This document shows, piece after piece, positions 33,275 to 44,525 of a stretch of 64,000 bases of DNA. The translations under genes were made by a program, and so were the position numbers. The number at the start of each line of letters is the position of its first letter. The stretch's first letter is position 1. Location: positions 146,065,935-146,129,934 of the forward strand of contig NC_135715.1 in assembly GCF_964656455.1 (NCBI RefSeq), in the 5' to 3' direction. This DNA is from Halichoerus grypus (lineage: Eukaryota; Chordata; Mammalia; Carnivora; Phocidae). Below the pieces are notes generated by a model. That model was not told where the DNA came from. It did no database searches and saw only the letters and a program-made list of their open reading frames with translations.

Positions 33275-33630
33275 GAAGTGATGTAAACTGAGGATTCCTG
33301 GAAGATAAATCTTCCTAGGCACGTGTCCCAATCTTGGTTTTCTGACAATTCCATTGTTTTTTTAGCCTTTAGGGTTAAAGCATCAAATGCCATTCTAATA
33401 TGAAATTTGGAAAGTGAATCGTTAGAAAATTGTTACAAAGTGAGTTTAAAAGTAAAATTGAACAAAAACCTAAGAAAAGGAGACAGGAATTGATGGTTTT
33501 GATCAATGTGAGATTGAAAAAACAAAGAGAAAGAAACAAGTAAACAAAAGCCTTTGCCTGAAATAACATAAGGAATCACAGTGAACTTATCAGAGGGAGG
33601 GAAGAGTAGAGATGGTAAGAGTGCATACAT
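33275..33630. repeat. Unidentified dispersed repeat, copy B
   Basis: Homologous to 29215-29545: CGTGTCCCAATCTTGGTTTTC, TGTTACAAAGTGAGTTTAAAA, ATTGATGGTTTTGATCAATG, TGCCTGAAATAACATAAGG and GAGGGAAGAG. Copy B is slightly longer and has an AC/AG-rich insertion at about 33516-33550. By eye the two are around 70 percent identical in alignable parts. Family unknown. Confidence 0.65.
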
Positions 33631-33639
33631 CATTACTTT

Positions 33640-34020
33640 CCAGTCCAATTTTTTTTTCCTCTGTAGTCTAGGGAGACTGCTTAAAGCCCTAATCTATTTT
33701 CTGTTAACCTCTATGACTCATGAAGGGGAACAGTCTTTGGGGGAAAGGAGAGGAAGGTTGTGAAAAGATCCAGCACATTTCAATGTGATTCTCTTCTGTT
33801 AATTAAGTTGACTTCTCAGCTCTTGACTTTCTTGGTTGTTCCCTAATGCTTTCAAATAGGTGGGGAGTTTTGTTTCAAATTGTGCTTGTTTTTTTATTAT
33901 TGTTTTATATTTTATTTGTTGTTATTGTTTTAGTAATTTATCAAATTTTTTAGGGGAGTTCCATTATGCAATAAAGTGTATCTAGTACCCACCAACCTAT
34001 ATGGAAGTATAATTCCATCG
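33640..34020. other. Unique sequence, no gene seen
   Basis: No gene or confident repeat. Confidence 0.35.
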
Positions 34021-34042
34021 ATGATGATGATGATGATGATGA
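34019..34042. repeat. (GAT)n microsatellite
   Basis: Seven or so GAT/ATG units immediately upstream of a degenerate SINE; they produce a meaningless poly-methionine frame. Confidence 0.95.
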
Positions 34043-34044
34043 CA

Positions 34045-34239
34045 ATTTTTTTACAGACACAGAGAGAGAGAGTGTGTGTGTGGGGAAGGAAGGGGCAGAG
34101 GGAGAGGGGGAGAGAGAATCTTAAACAGGCTCCATGCCCAGTGCGGAGCCCAGTGTGGGGCTTGATCTCACAACCCTGATCATGACCTGACCGAAATCAA
34201 GAGTTGGACTCTTAACAGACTGAGCCACCCAGATGTCTC
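34045..34239 (-). mobile_element. Degenerate Can-SINE
   Basis: Antisense element: ACAGACACAGAGAGAGAG, a GTGTGTGTG block, CAGGCTCCATGCCCAGTGCG, TGTGGGGCTTGATCTCACAA, CTTAACAGACTGAGCCACCC. An older, mutated copy of the full-length type. Confidence 0.9.
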
Positions 34240-37200
34240 TATTGATTATTTTGAATTTATAAGAAACATTTGATCATAATATTCGTCTGTTAGATAAATG
34301 TATTTCCTCTGGTAAATGTTCCTTATCTATTAATAATCTTTGATACTCTTTAGCTCACTTTTTAAAATTGAATCTTGTCATTATGCTCTGTTAGTTCCTT
34401 TTATCATTACCTTTTACTGAATTACCTGAATTTTTCTGAATCAGTTATTTGCTAGAATATCCCAGTTTAGGAAAGGAGTATCATACAACAAAGTGTCAGT
34501 TATCTGAAGCCACTGCTTTCTGCAAATATAGTTTGTCTACATTCTCATGTAACCTTGTTTCCTGTATTAATTCGAATCCTATCAAGTCTATGGAGTACTG
34601 GCACAGCCTTATTCACCCTACTTCCAAAAGCAACTGATGCAAAGAAGGTATGTATCTTTCTATCTTAGATAATGCACATTTTATTTAGTAAGTATGTTTC
34701 CTGATGGCTGAGATCTACCACTGCATGGCCTTTTCATCCAGACTGCTCTCTGAGGCTACTTTTTTTCCCACCTACTATTGCACAGTTCCTTCTTGGTCTT
34801 GCATTTTTGGTTGGGATAGGCAGGCTTTTGCAATATTAGTAAATATGTACATCTAAGTTGCATAATTATACTCTGCTATATGATTAAAACATTTTATAAT
34901 TAAAAAGGTAATGGTAACATGATATTATGAGGAATGAAGAGGAAGTGTCAAGGACATTTTCAGGAATTTTGTTTATGTAACTAAGAATTTTATCAATCTG
35001 ACATTAAATAACTGCCTGGAAACTGCCAATTCTGAAAAATTATCTTTTAATGTCTTTTTTTGGTCAGATATTTGAATTTCCTTTTTTATATCTTAGTACT
35101 AATCAATCTATTATTTTGACATATCATTTATAAAACTCTTCATATTATATCTCTTTTACTTGTTTGATTCTAGGTATAACTTCATTTGGATATGTGCTCT
35201 GTCTCACAAATCATATATTCAACTTCTAAAGAATAAGATCACTTTTATCTTTTTCCTCTCTCACAGGGTTCTGCACACAGTGATGATGTAAAATATCTGT
35301 AGATCATTAACCAGCTAGCCATCTATCTTTATGTTAGCAGCTTTTGCTAAAGCCCCAAGCTTGCTGGTATTGGCAATTTGGCTTCTTAGAAAAGACTGCA
35401 AATTGTGATTACTTAAATGGAGTCTTGATTTATAACTGCTGCCTGATGGTGTGATTGTTCTAAGGATGGAAGTCTGTAAATGCTGAAAACTCTACCATGT
35501 GACTTCAAAATTTGCTAATATTCAGTTCTCATTATTTTGTTTAGCTAATAATAAAATTGTGAATAACTACTTGTCTGTATATACATCAAATAAATTATAT
35601 CTTTTTTCATTTAACCCTTTTTAGTCTTCAAGCAAGCTTTTAAAAGAGTGTCTTTTCTATTCCAAAAAGAAGTGACCGCTTAAAAAGTCCCAAATGACTT
35701 TGCAGGTGAGTCTGGGATTTAGATGGGATAGTATTTAGATGGAGTAACTTATTTTTTGCACCATAAAACAGCTATTTTTCCTAAATTCAGCAGAATATCA
35801 CACAACAAAAAGTTTTTTTTAAAACCCCTTTGACAAAATAGTTTTGTGTCCAATGCTATTGCCCATGTCAAACATCACAACAGAGATTTTTTAGCATAAT
35901 GGTCCCCTTTCATATCAAAACATGGTCGATAAGGTCAGCATCTATATGTACCAGTAAAATAGACATTTAAATCAATATGACTTACTATAAATACTTTTTG
36001 ATAATAGTATCAAATTGTGGTATATATGCTTTAGTTTCAACTAAATATCTATTATCTATCAGAAAGTAAAATTAGTAGTTCTGTTGATGTGTACTTTCTC
36101 TGGTTACTATAATATATGTTGCAAATAACTAAGAAAAATTTACTCATTTTAGAGTATATTACATTTGGGATTTATTATATATCAAAAGTAATATTACTAA
36201 AAAGTAATCTAATTTAGCTTACCAAATTTTATATTCATAAAATATAGATAAAATCAGAACAAATAACTATTGAGGTTATGATGCAATTTTTTATCTTTAA
36301 GGCAATAAGTCTATTCATTTTGTTGGCATATTCAGATTTGACCCAGTGGTATATAAGTCATGGAATAGAATTATACTTTATGTTTGAGTTTATTACCCTT
36401 TGAAGATAAAATGTTGCCTTTTTGTTTGGAATGGGAAACCCAACTCTGAATTTTCCACTAAAATACTTTTTTTTATAATTACTCCTTATGGGAATGAAAA
36501 AATTTTGTATTAGAGCATAATCCAATAAATAGTGGATTAGTGATGACACATCTTTAGAAGAGACTGACAGACATTTGATTTTTTATGTCTGAAAATCCTG
36601 TCAACATCGGCATTTTTGGACTATACACGGTCTCTGGGCTGCAGTCAGGGCCATCTGTCTGAGTGGCAAACTGCCTATTCATAAATTAGTTGGACCATTT
36701 CATCAGGGCAAAAATGCCAAGGAATAATAACTACAAAAGAGCAGATTATATATTTCACCACCTGCTGCTGCATCTATAGAAAACTCACATTCACTACTGT
36801 GTTGTTGTCACCAATACTGATGCTGTCTAATCTTCCTGATGTGGGGCCCCAAAAAGAGGCATGATGGAGACATTTTAGGTTATCTAAGATGTTAATATAA
36901 TTTACATATCAATCTTGAACCGAAAGGAACAGGCTAGAATAATCTGTGAAGCACACATCCAGATAAACAAGTCCAGGAGACATTAAAAGTAAGTTTATAT
37001 ATATGTAATAACATTAAAGTGATGGTTGTCATTGTTATACAATAGTGATACCTTTTCACATGAGACAACTTCAGTAATTATAATAAATATTTTAATAATG
37101 AGTAAAGGAAAAGAAAATGTGTGCACGTGTGTGTGCATTTCTTCAGGAAAATAGAATGTTTGGGTTTTCATACCAATAACTTATTGGAAATAAATCACTC

Positions 37201-38639
37201 CATTTGTTCTCAGTTAGATAAAAAGTTATATAAATTAACATAATTTATGTATAATTTGCCATTTATTTTGTAATTCTTCTGATGATATCTAATGAAATCA
37301 CTCAAAAGATTGTTGGTCTCTCTTGTGTCTTCTTAGGAATCAGGAATTAGTTCATCTTTTATCACAAATATTATGTATACCAATCTTCTCTTAGAGCCAT
37401 TCATTTTCTTTCCCAGGAATACATTTACTTTCACAAAAAATGAGTGGGAAAATGTTCTATAAATTAACTGACTACTTTAAATAGTTTGGTTCTTATATTA
37501 TTTTATAACCATCTTGTGTTTTGATTGTGAAAATGATCTAAGTTTGGTAACTTCTCTATCAATTTCCACACACAGTAAGTATATGTAGCATTTTTCCAAC
37601 CATCATAGTATCTCAAAGCATAGGGAATGTACCTAGTGTAATAATGCAGACTGGTAAAGTTGACTATGAAAGAAGTTTAAGCAGTTTTTGCACATTCTAA
37701 AGATTCCTTCACTGTCAATTAAAAATGAAGTTTTTTTGTATGATGAATAATGGAATAGCATATGAATGCTAATGGAAAGGAGCTGAGAGTAGACACAATT
37801 TCTAATATATTATGTGGAATCCTGGCAATACGCCATAATGAAAGTGCTCAACTTGTACCATTATGGGAGTTCCAGTGCACCTTCAATATCAATCCAATAG
37901 CCCACTATATCATCTTTCTGTTCCATTGAATAGGATGTTGTAAAGAAATAAAATATGTTAGCTTTGCAGAATCAGCAAAACTTTGTGAGGCTATACCTTT
38001 TAAAAAATTAGATCCCTTTCCTACCTTGAATGACCCAGAAGTTTTAATTTAATGAAATCATTAGCCTACAACATAAAGCCAATAACTTAGGAGGGAAGTC
38101 TATGATTCAATCTTCATACCTCTTCCATCTAACATTTTTATTGTTATACATGAAAATGTTCATTTTTGAATGATTATTTTAAGCTATAAGCTGTTGATAC
38201 TGAGCTTTACATGTCTAACCTCCAAATATTCATTACACATTGGGTTATATTAAAGGGTGGTTTTATTCTTTGAGTTTTTATTATAAACTGTGTTCTATCC
38301 ACTTTAGGAATTTAAAATTTTTTAAAGAACATTATAAAGACTTAAAGTCTCAACACTTCATAGATCAAATCTATGTATCACAAAATAAAATGTTGAAATC
38401 AAGCAAAAGGAATAAATCATGTTCTATGGGATTCAGAAAAGGGAAAGTAGATATTCCACTGAAGACAGAAAAAAAAGATCTTCATGGGGAGATATTGTAT
38501 TTGACTTTGACCTTGGATAATCATTTGGGCAGGGAAACAAAGCCTGCCTAAAATGGAGGATGACGATGGACAACAGAAAATCCAGCTACATCTCATCAAT
38601 AAGTTATCAAGAAAAATCACAAGCAATCGCACTCTAATC
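34240..38639. other. Long unique AT-rich stretch, no gene seen
   Basis: About 4.4 kb in which I recognise no gene, RNA or confident mobile element. Open frames stay at or below 103 codons (38240-38551) and carry no motif. The block 36590-36860 is less AT-biased than its neighbours and not recognisable as a repeat, so it may be non-coding sequence under constraint; only an alignment could tell. Confidence 0.45.
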
Positions 38640-39862
38640 CAGAGAGAGGGTCACAAACATAAACAGAGACCCACTCTGGGGTAAAGGTATAAATAGAAGA
38701 CTAAAGATTGAGGGTGAAGCAAGAATATTAAGTTGAAAAAATTCTTTTATAATCCTAACTGCACAAAATAACTCTAGAGGAATTTTATGCCAGTGATGCC
38801 CTGACAGTAACCATAGCAAAAAAGTAAAACAAAACAAAACAAAGCAGAAATCTCAACTCTGGACTAGATTGATTAAATCCCCACAACATCCATCAAGCAG
38901 AAAAAATGTAAGCTCTTTTCCAGGAATGAATATTATTAGCCTCAGTCTCTGCTGGTCTATCTCCACAATTCAGTGACCAACACTCAAATACAATTATAAG
39001 AAACAGACAAAAAGAGAAAAAAAAATGCCAACCCACTTTCAAGAGACAAAGTAAGCAGTAAAACCAGACTCAGAGATGAATCCGTGTGTTGGAACTAAAA
39101 TACAGAAAATTTTAAATAACTATTACATTGTATAACAGATAATGTGTGACATATACATTAAAGTTTTTAGTAGGAAAGAGAAAATATGCATAATTATGGA
39201 GAATTTCAGAAGGTAATAGAAATAAAAGTCAAGTAGAAATGCTAGAAATTAAAGCTATTGTAGCAAAGATGAATTTTTTTGAAAAGCTCATAAATGGACT
39301 CATCATAGTTGAGTAAAGAACCAGGAAATTTGAAAATAGGTCATTAGAAATTAACCATACTACATAGAGAAGAAGAATTATAAGAAAAAAATGTACATTT
39401 TTGGAATCTCAAAGGAAGAGAGAAAATAGGGAAGAAATATTTAAAGAGATAGTGGCTGAAAATTTTCCAAAAATAATAAAAAAAATCCCAAAATTCAGGT
39501 CCAACAATCACAGTGGACCCCAAACAAGATGGACAACACCCACAAACACATACCACCTAGACATTTCATAATTAAATTGCTGAAAATCAAAGATATAGAG
39601 AAAGTATTGGAGGTATCCAGACAAAAAGACTCATTACCAAAGAAGCATAGATAATAAACATAGCAGGCTTACATTTTGAAACTGTGCAAACCAGAAGACA
39701 ATGGGTGACTTCTTCAAAATACTGAAAAAAAAAATTATCAGCCCAGAATTCTACACTGTACAAAAATATCTTGGAAAAATAAAAGAAAAAAAGACTTTCA
39801 GCCAAATGAAAACTGAAAGAATTTATTGCCAACAGATCAGTGCGGGGAAATAGATTTGGTAA
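38640..39862 (+). mobile_element. Old L1 (L1M/L1ME-type) 5'-half fragment
   Basis: Phrases in order: ATTTTATGCCAGTGATGCCC, ATAGTGGCTGAAAATTTTCC, CCACCTAGACATTTCATAAT, AATTGCTGAAAATCAAAG, ACCAGAAGACAATGGGTGAC, CAGCCCAGAATTCTACACTG, CAGCCAAATGAAAACTGAAAG. This is the old L1M ORF1/inter-ORF region. Adenine-rich, with no intact frame. Confidence 0.78.
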
Positions 39863-40720
39863 TGAATTATTTGACTTTGAATAAAAATGTGCAAAATGCA
39901 GTGGGATGTGATGTTGATCTCAAGGAAGCAGTCTGAATAGGGACTATAAATTTTGGAGGGGTAGACATTTAGAGGAACGTAAAAAGCATGCCATCTCTCA
40001 GAAACTGGGTTCAGAGATTGAGAAAGGCACTGGGATTATGGTCTTTAAGTTGAGTCCAGATATGGAAAAATGGAATAGGCATAATCAAAATGGTTTATGT
40101 GAGCAGTAACAAAAAATTGCTGTGGAAAGATAGCTATGGAATTAAGAAAAATAATAGAGAAATACTTTATTAATTAAATGTGCTTAACTTGATAAATCAA
40201 TTAATGTTTTTAAAGTTTATTATATAATGAAATAGCTTTGCAGAGTGTTTTTCTGATTATGTATTTTGAATATTAAGTTAATTAGCTCAATATCAATATA
40301 TATTAAGTGCTAAATATACATTTAAAATAAACATATTATATATTACAATTTTAAATTTTTAATGATTATGTTGTAAAATTTGATGCTACTAAGTTTTTGC
40401 CACTTCGTGTTTTACACATTTATATCTCTCCTTATAAAATAAAGACTATAGCCATCAGTCCTTACAATAACTTCAAATCAAAGAGCTTTAAGTAGAAGAG
40501 CACTTTTCTGTTAAGTAAGTTTAAATAGTTCCTCTCAATATCTAATGTACAAAATCTTGTTAAAATACAGAATTCAGACATTATACTATGTGGTATCTGA
40601 GGTAATGCAATTCTAACATACACAGCAGCATCTTCGCTATTGTCTGAATCCACAGTTTTGAGTGGCAAAACAGTACCAAGATACATGGTACGCAAACTCA
40701 AATTGTTAAAGCAGGGTTAT
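39863..40720. other. AT-rich sequence, no gene seen
   Basis: No recognised gene. Part may still be L1M. The minus-strand frame at 40462-40701 (79 codons) has no motif. Confidence 0.35.
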
Positions 40721-40724
40721 TAAT

Positions 40725-41110
40725 GAGACATTACCAAACGTGATGCAAGGAGAAGCTTGACAAATGCTTGTACATTAAATTTTGGTGTTTCTTGCTGCTC
40801 TCAGAAACCAGAAATCACCAAGTAAAACACTCAGAGCTAGCCTGACAGCTGAAGAAAGGCCAATTAGAAGAGAGTTGAGGTGCTTCATAGAATAGTCATC
40901 GAGCCAAACGCCAAACGTACACGTCAGGTCATCCAGGCCCTAGCCAACATACAAGCCGCATACAAAGTAATGAGAGAGCATAGCAGAGGTCATTTAGGTT
41001 GGCTGAGACAGAGGCCTGAACAGCCAACCCACAGAAGTGTCAGCTATATAAATTGTGGTTTGAATGTATAAGCATCTGTATGGTTTGTTACACAATATTA
41101 GCTAATTAGT
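40725..41110 (+). mobile_element. MLT1-like MaLR LTR, degenerate
   Basis: GATGCAAGGAGAAGCTTGAC, TTTCTTGCTGCTCTCAGAAAC, GGTCATCCAGGCCCTAGCCAA, AACAGCCAACCCACAGAAGT and ATGGTTTGTTACACAATATTAGC follow the order of an MLT1-type LTR 3' half. The open frame at 40880-41071 is a chance product of it. No internal ERV sequence adjoins. Confidence 0.65.
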
Positions 41111-41590
41111 GAACTTAAACACCCAAATTTCTATGATCTTTTCTAGAGTGTACAGTGTCATATTAATAGTTCCAACCTAGATTTTCTGCCTCTTGATTCA
41201 TCAGCTTTCATATGACCTTAGACTCTATTAAAATCTTCCTTGCTTAGTATTTTTGAGTTCCTAGAATATTCCTTTTTTCTCCTCCACTTCAATCATGTTG
41301 ATGGCCTTAGTCTCCTTCATCTTGTGGTTGCCTATGAGGTCATTTTAGGTGGGGGCCTCAGTATTGTTGATATATATGGTGCTCATTGCGTCAATGTCAA
41401 TGTCTGTGTATTATCTCCTGAGACCCCCTCTAACATGCCAAAGTTGTATTGCTTTCCCAGGAATCCTGAGTTTCTCTTCAATATCGCACCATTACACCAT
41501 TGCCTTCTCTCTTTTTATTTTTTATTTTTATGCTCTGTCATACTTTACAAGAATTTTTGAAGGGAGACACAATTCAGCCCACTACAAGCC
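41111..41590. other. Unassigned sequence, probably old repeat
   Basis: Two overlapping plus-strand frames (41240-41560 and 41349-41672, about 106 codons) show no domain and no coding context. GGGAGACACAATTCAGCCCACTACAAG at 41563-41588 resembles the antisense terminus of an MLT1 LTR. Confidence 0.35.
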
Positions 41591-42440
41591 TTCTTTGTGT
41601 TTTCAAGTGGAATTAAATTATTTTCTGGTATCACTTACTTTTAGCCTCAAGAACTTTCTTTCCTTCTTGTAAATTGGGTCTGTTTATTGTGAATTCTTAG
41701 ATTTTGTTGATCTGGGAATATGTTTATTTCATTTTATGTGTGAAGGATGATTTCACATGTCGGTTTACTTAATTGTGTCACACATTTCTCAGAAGCTGTG
41801 TTGTTTTTCTGTTTTGTTTTGTTTTTCATTTATTTCCCCTTTGCTTTTCAGGCTGAATGATCACTATTGACTGTCTTTGCATTCATTGATTCTTTCTTCT
41901 AGCAGCTCAAATCAAATCTTCTAACAGCTCAAATCATAAATTTTCATTTTTGTTGATGTGCTCTTCAATTCTGTCCTTTTTGTAATTTCTATCTCTGTAT
42001 TGATATTCAGTATTTGATGAGTCAGTGTCAACATACCTTCCTTGAGTTCTTTAAGCATGGTGTTCTTTTGTTCTTTGAACATTGTTATAATAGCTGTCTT
42101 AAAGTATTTGTTTACAAAGTCCAACATCTGGGGTTCTGTTGAGTGTCTTTTTCCTGAATGTGGGTCACACTATTTCTTTTCATGTCTTAGAAGTTTTTTG
42201 ATGAAAACTGAACATTTTATATATGTAGCAACTGTGGATACAGATTCAACCCTCCTTTAGGGGCAACTGTGCTGTTTTCTTCAATATACATTTGAAAGTA
42301 ATCTATTATTTTCTGAATATTAAAAAGTATTTTATTTATAAGAGTTTTATTTATTTCAACACTACTAAATTTATACATTGATTTATCCTTTTCAGTGTCC
42401 TCAGTAATGTTTTGGAAGGATTTAATCATTCACTGATTTA
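41591..42440 (-). mobile_element. Old L1 (L1M-type) fragment
   Basis: Antisense L1M phrases on the plus strand: TGATTCTTTCTTCTAGCAGC, ATTGATATTCAGTATTTGATG, TTGAGTTCTTTAAGCATGG, GTTCTTTGAACATTGTTATAA, TGATGAAAACTGAACATTTT, GTAGCAACTGTGGATACAG. Heavily diverged; no frame. Confidence 0.75.
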
Positions 42441-43720
42441 TTATTGAGTCAATATCAAATGTGAAATAATTGTGAAGTATAAGCACATTTATGAAGAATT
42501 AGATAAATTACTATCAAATGAGTAAGTAGTATTATTTCTGTTATAGATTTCTTTACAACATTTTAAAATTCATTATTTGGAAAATAATCTCACTTTGTTA
42601 CTTTTATTGAGTATCTTCAGCCACTGCTAAGAAGAGAACAGATGAGTCCTTTCTATGCCAGAATGAAATTCTTTAAATAAATTATAGATGAATACACAAA
42701 AAGTCATTGAGTGGGAGAAAACTGATATCTGTATCACTGTGTGATATATTTTTACTCTCCTACAAATTCAAATAAAAAGCTAGAGTGAAAATATGATTGG
42801 AATATTTGCTTAGGATTATTTTAATATGGTGAGAAATTGTATGGTTTTTATGACATTTTTTTAGAACCCAAGGAATTAGTCAAAGGGAAGTAGGGAACTT
42901 CCCTACACAGTAAGCATACTGTATAAAATTTAGTGAAAACTGGATAATAAAATATTGAAAACAGAAAGTCTCTTTAGAAAGATCAATTTGTGGGAGTTAT
43001 ACACAGATGAATAAAACATGCCATTTATAACTTTTATAAGAGTCTTAGTTCATGCTGTTCCATTCTCTGTTAGTGATCTGTGTTAGTAATTTTATTTTAG
43101 TCAGATAATTTGACATAATGGCTTAAAAATCACTTATTTCTTTGTGATTCTGGTCTTATGTGGAAGAATATTATTTGGTTGTCCACATACACAATGGTTT
43201 GTTCCTTTCTATGTCATTCTTTTTAGTCTTGATGACTGACTTTTGTTCTTCTCGATTTTTATTAAAATATCTCTAAATTTTTCAAAATGCTTCTGCTATT
43301 TTGATCTAATCTCCCTTTAGGTCTTTGCAGCTTCTCTATGCACCTGACTCTCAGATCACTTTTTATCTCTAATCCATTATACATCTCTGAAACCAGATTC
43401 TCTTTTCCAAGTAATATTTCTGCTTAGGTTTTTCATTGTCATAAGTAGTCTGTGTCCTAGTTTTTGGTATGTAGGTAGCTTCCTTGGGCAGAAAGGAGTA
43501 AGTTTCCTACAGACTGTAACTAGAGGGCATATAAGTGGTCATATAAAACTGACAAAAGCAGATCTATTCTGTTTAAATTGGAGGATGCACGTGTTGTAGC
43601 TGTGTCTCCCCAGGCCTTACCCTTCTCCACATCCTAAGAAAACCGTTGGGCATAGATGGAGTTCAATTTAGAACTTCTGTATGGTGATACTTTATGTTAA
43701 AATTGTGTTATAAAAGAAAA
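42441..43720. other. Unique AT-rich sequence, no gene seen
   Basis: No gene or confident repeat. Parts of 43210-43500 are C/T-rich and could be very old L2. Confidence 0.4.
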
Positions 43721-43722
43721 TA

Positions 43723-43905
43723 GGGGCGCCTGGGTGGCTCAGATGGTTAAAGGTCTGCCTTTGGCTAACGTCTTGATCTCCAGGTCCTGGGATGGACCCC
43801 ACGTCAGGCTCCCCGCTCAGTGGGGAGTCTGCTTCTCTCTCCCTCTGTCTCTCACCCTGCTTGTGCTCTCTCTCTCTCTCAAGTGAATAAATAAAATTTA
43901 AAAAA
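43723..43905 (+). mobile_element. Can-SINE
   Basis: GGGGCGCCTGGGTGGCTCAG, AGGTCTGCCTTTGGCT, CCAGGTCCTGGGATGGACCC, GCTCAGTGGGGAGTCTGCTT, a CT-rich middle, GAATAAATAAAATTTAAAAA. The flanks are A-rich, so the duplication is ambiguous (aaagaaaata / aaataaaaata). Confidence 0.94.
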
Positions 43906-43909
43906 ATAA

Positions 43910-44325
43910 AAATATTTTAAGATATTAAAACCAGTGCTTGTGTTTGGCTATATTGCCAGAGAGAAAAATAATGCAAAAAATCAATTACCTGACTTTTGAG
44001 ATAAAGTACCTATTGTAAAAATGGGGATAAAAAAAGGAGAGATTAAGATGAAAAACAAAAAAATAAAGAAGCTTGATAATTGAGAAGATAGTTATGACAA
44101 AGATAAGTCGTTAGTTAAGAAAGAAGGTCTGTATCTGCATATGCTACTATGATGGTAAGACAAAGGGTTTTTTATTGAGATTCATGTAGAATAGAGATAT
44201 ACATGGACCTTTGTAGATTCCTAACTGTGCTTCTCATTAGTTATGTGATGGCAAGCGAGTTACTAAACTTAGCCACAGATTCTGCATTTTTAATAATTAC
44301 AATATCTTCTTCTTCCAATCATTAA
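43910..44325. other. Unique sequence, no gene seen
   Basis: No recognisable gene or repeat. Confidence 0.35.
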
Positions 44326-44525
44326 TTTGTTTGTCCAACAAATGCTTATTGACCAAATGGTATGTGACAAGCATATTTTTATGGATTTTCCCATAAAAAA
44401 GGCAGATACACGCCAAGAGGGTTTTAACATGGAGCTTACATATTAAGTGGAAAAAAAACCCTGAACATATACTTTCAAGTGTAATGAAGATAAGAACAGG
44501 GAAATAGAGGATGCCATCATAGCAT
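44325..44525 (-). mobile_element. L2 LINE 3' fragment
   Basis: The plus strand carries antisense L2 3' end: TTGTTTGTCCAACAAATGCT, TATTGACCAAATGGTATGTG, CAAGCATATTTTTATGGATT, ACATGGAGCTTACATATTAAG. Diverged, no coding remains. Confidence 0.6.

Noticed and set aside
34021..34042. Poly-methionine start of a frame
   Set aside because: Produced by a (GAT)n microsatellite.
40880..41071. 63-codon Arg/Gln-rich frame
   Set aside because: It lies within an MLT1-like LTR and has no recognisable domain.
41240..41672. Two overlapping frames of about 106 codons
   Set aside because: No motif, AT-driven hydrophobic composition, and the flanks look like old repeat.
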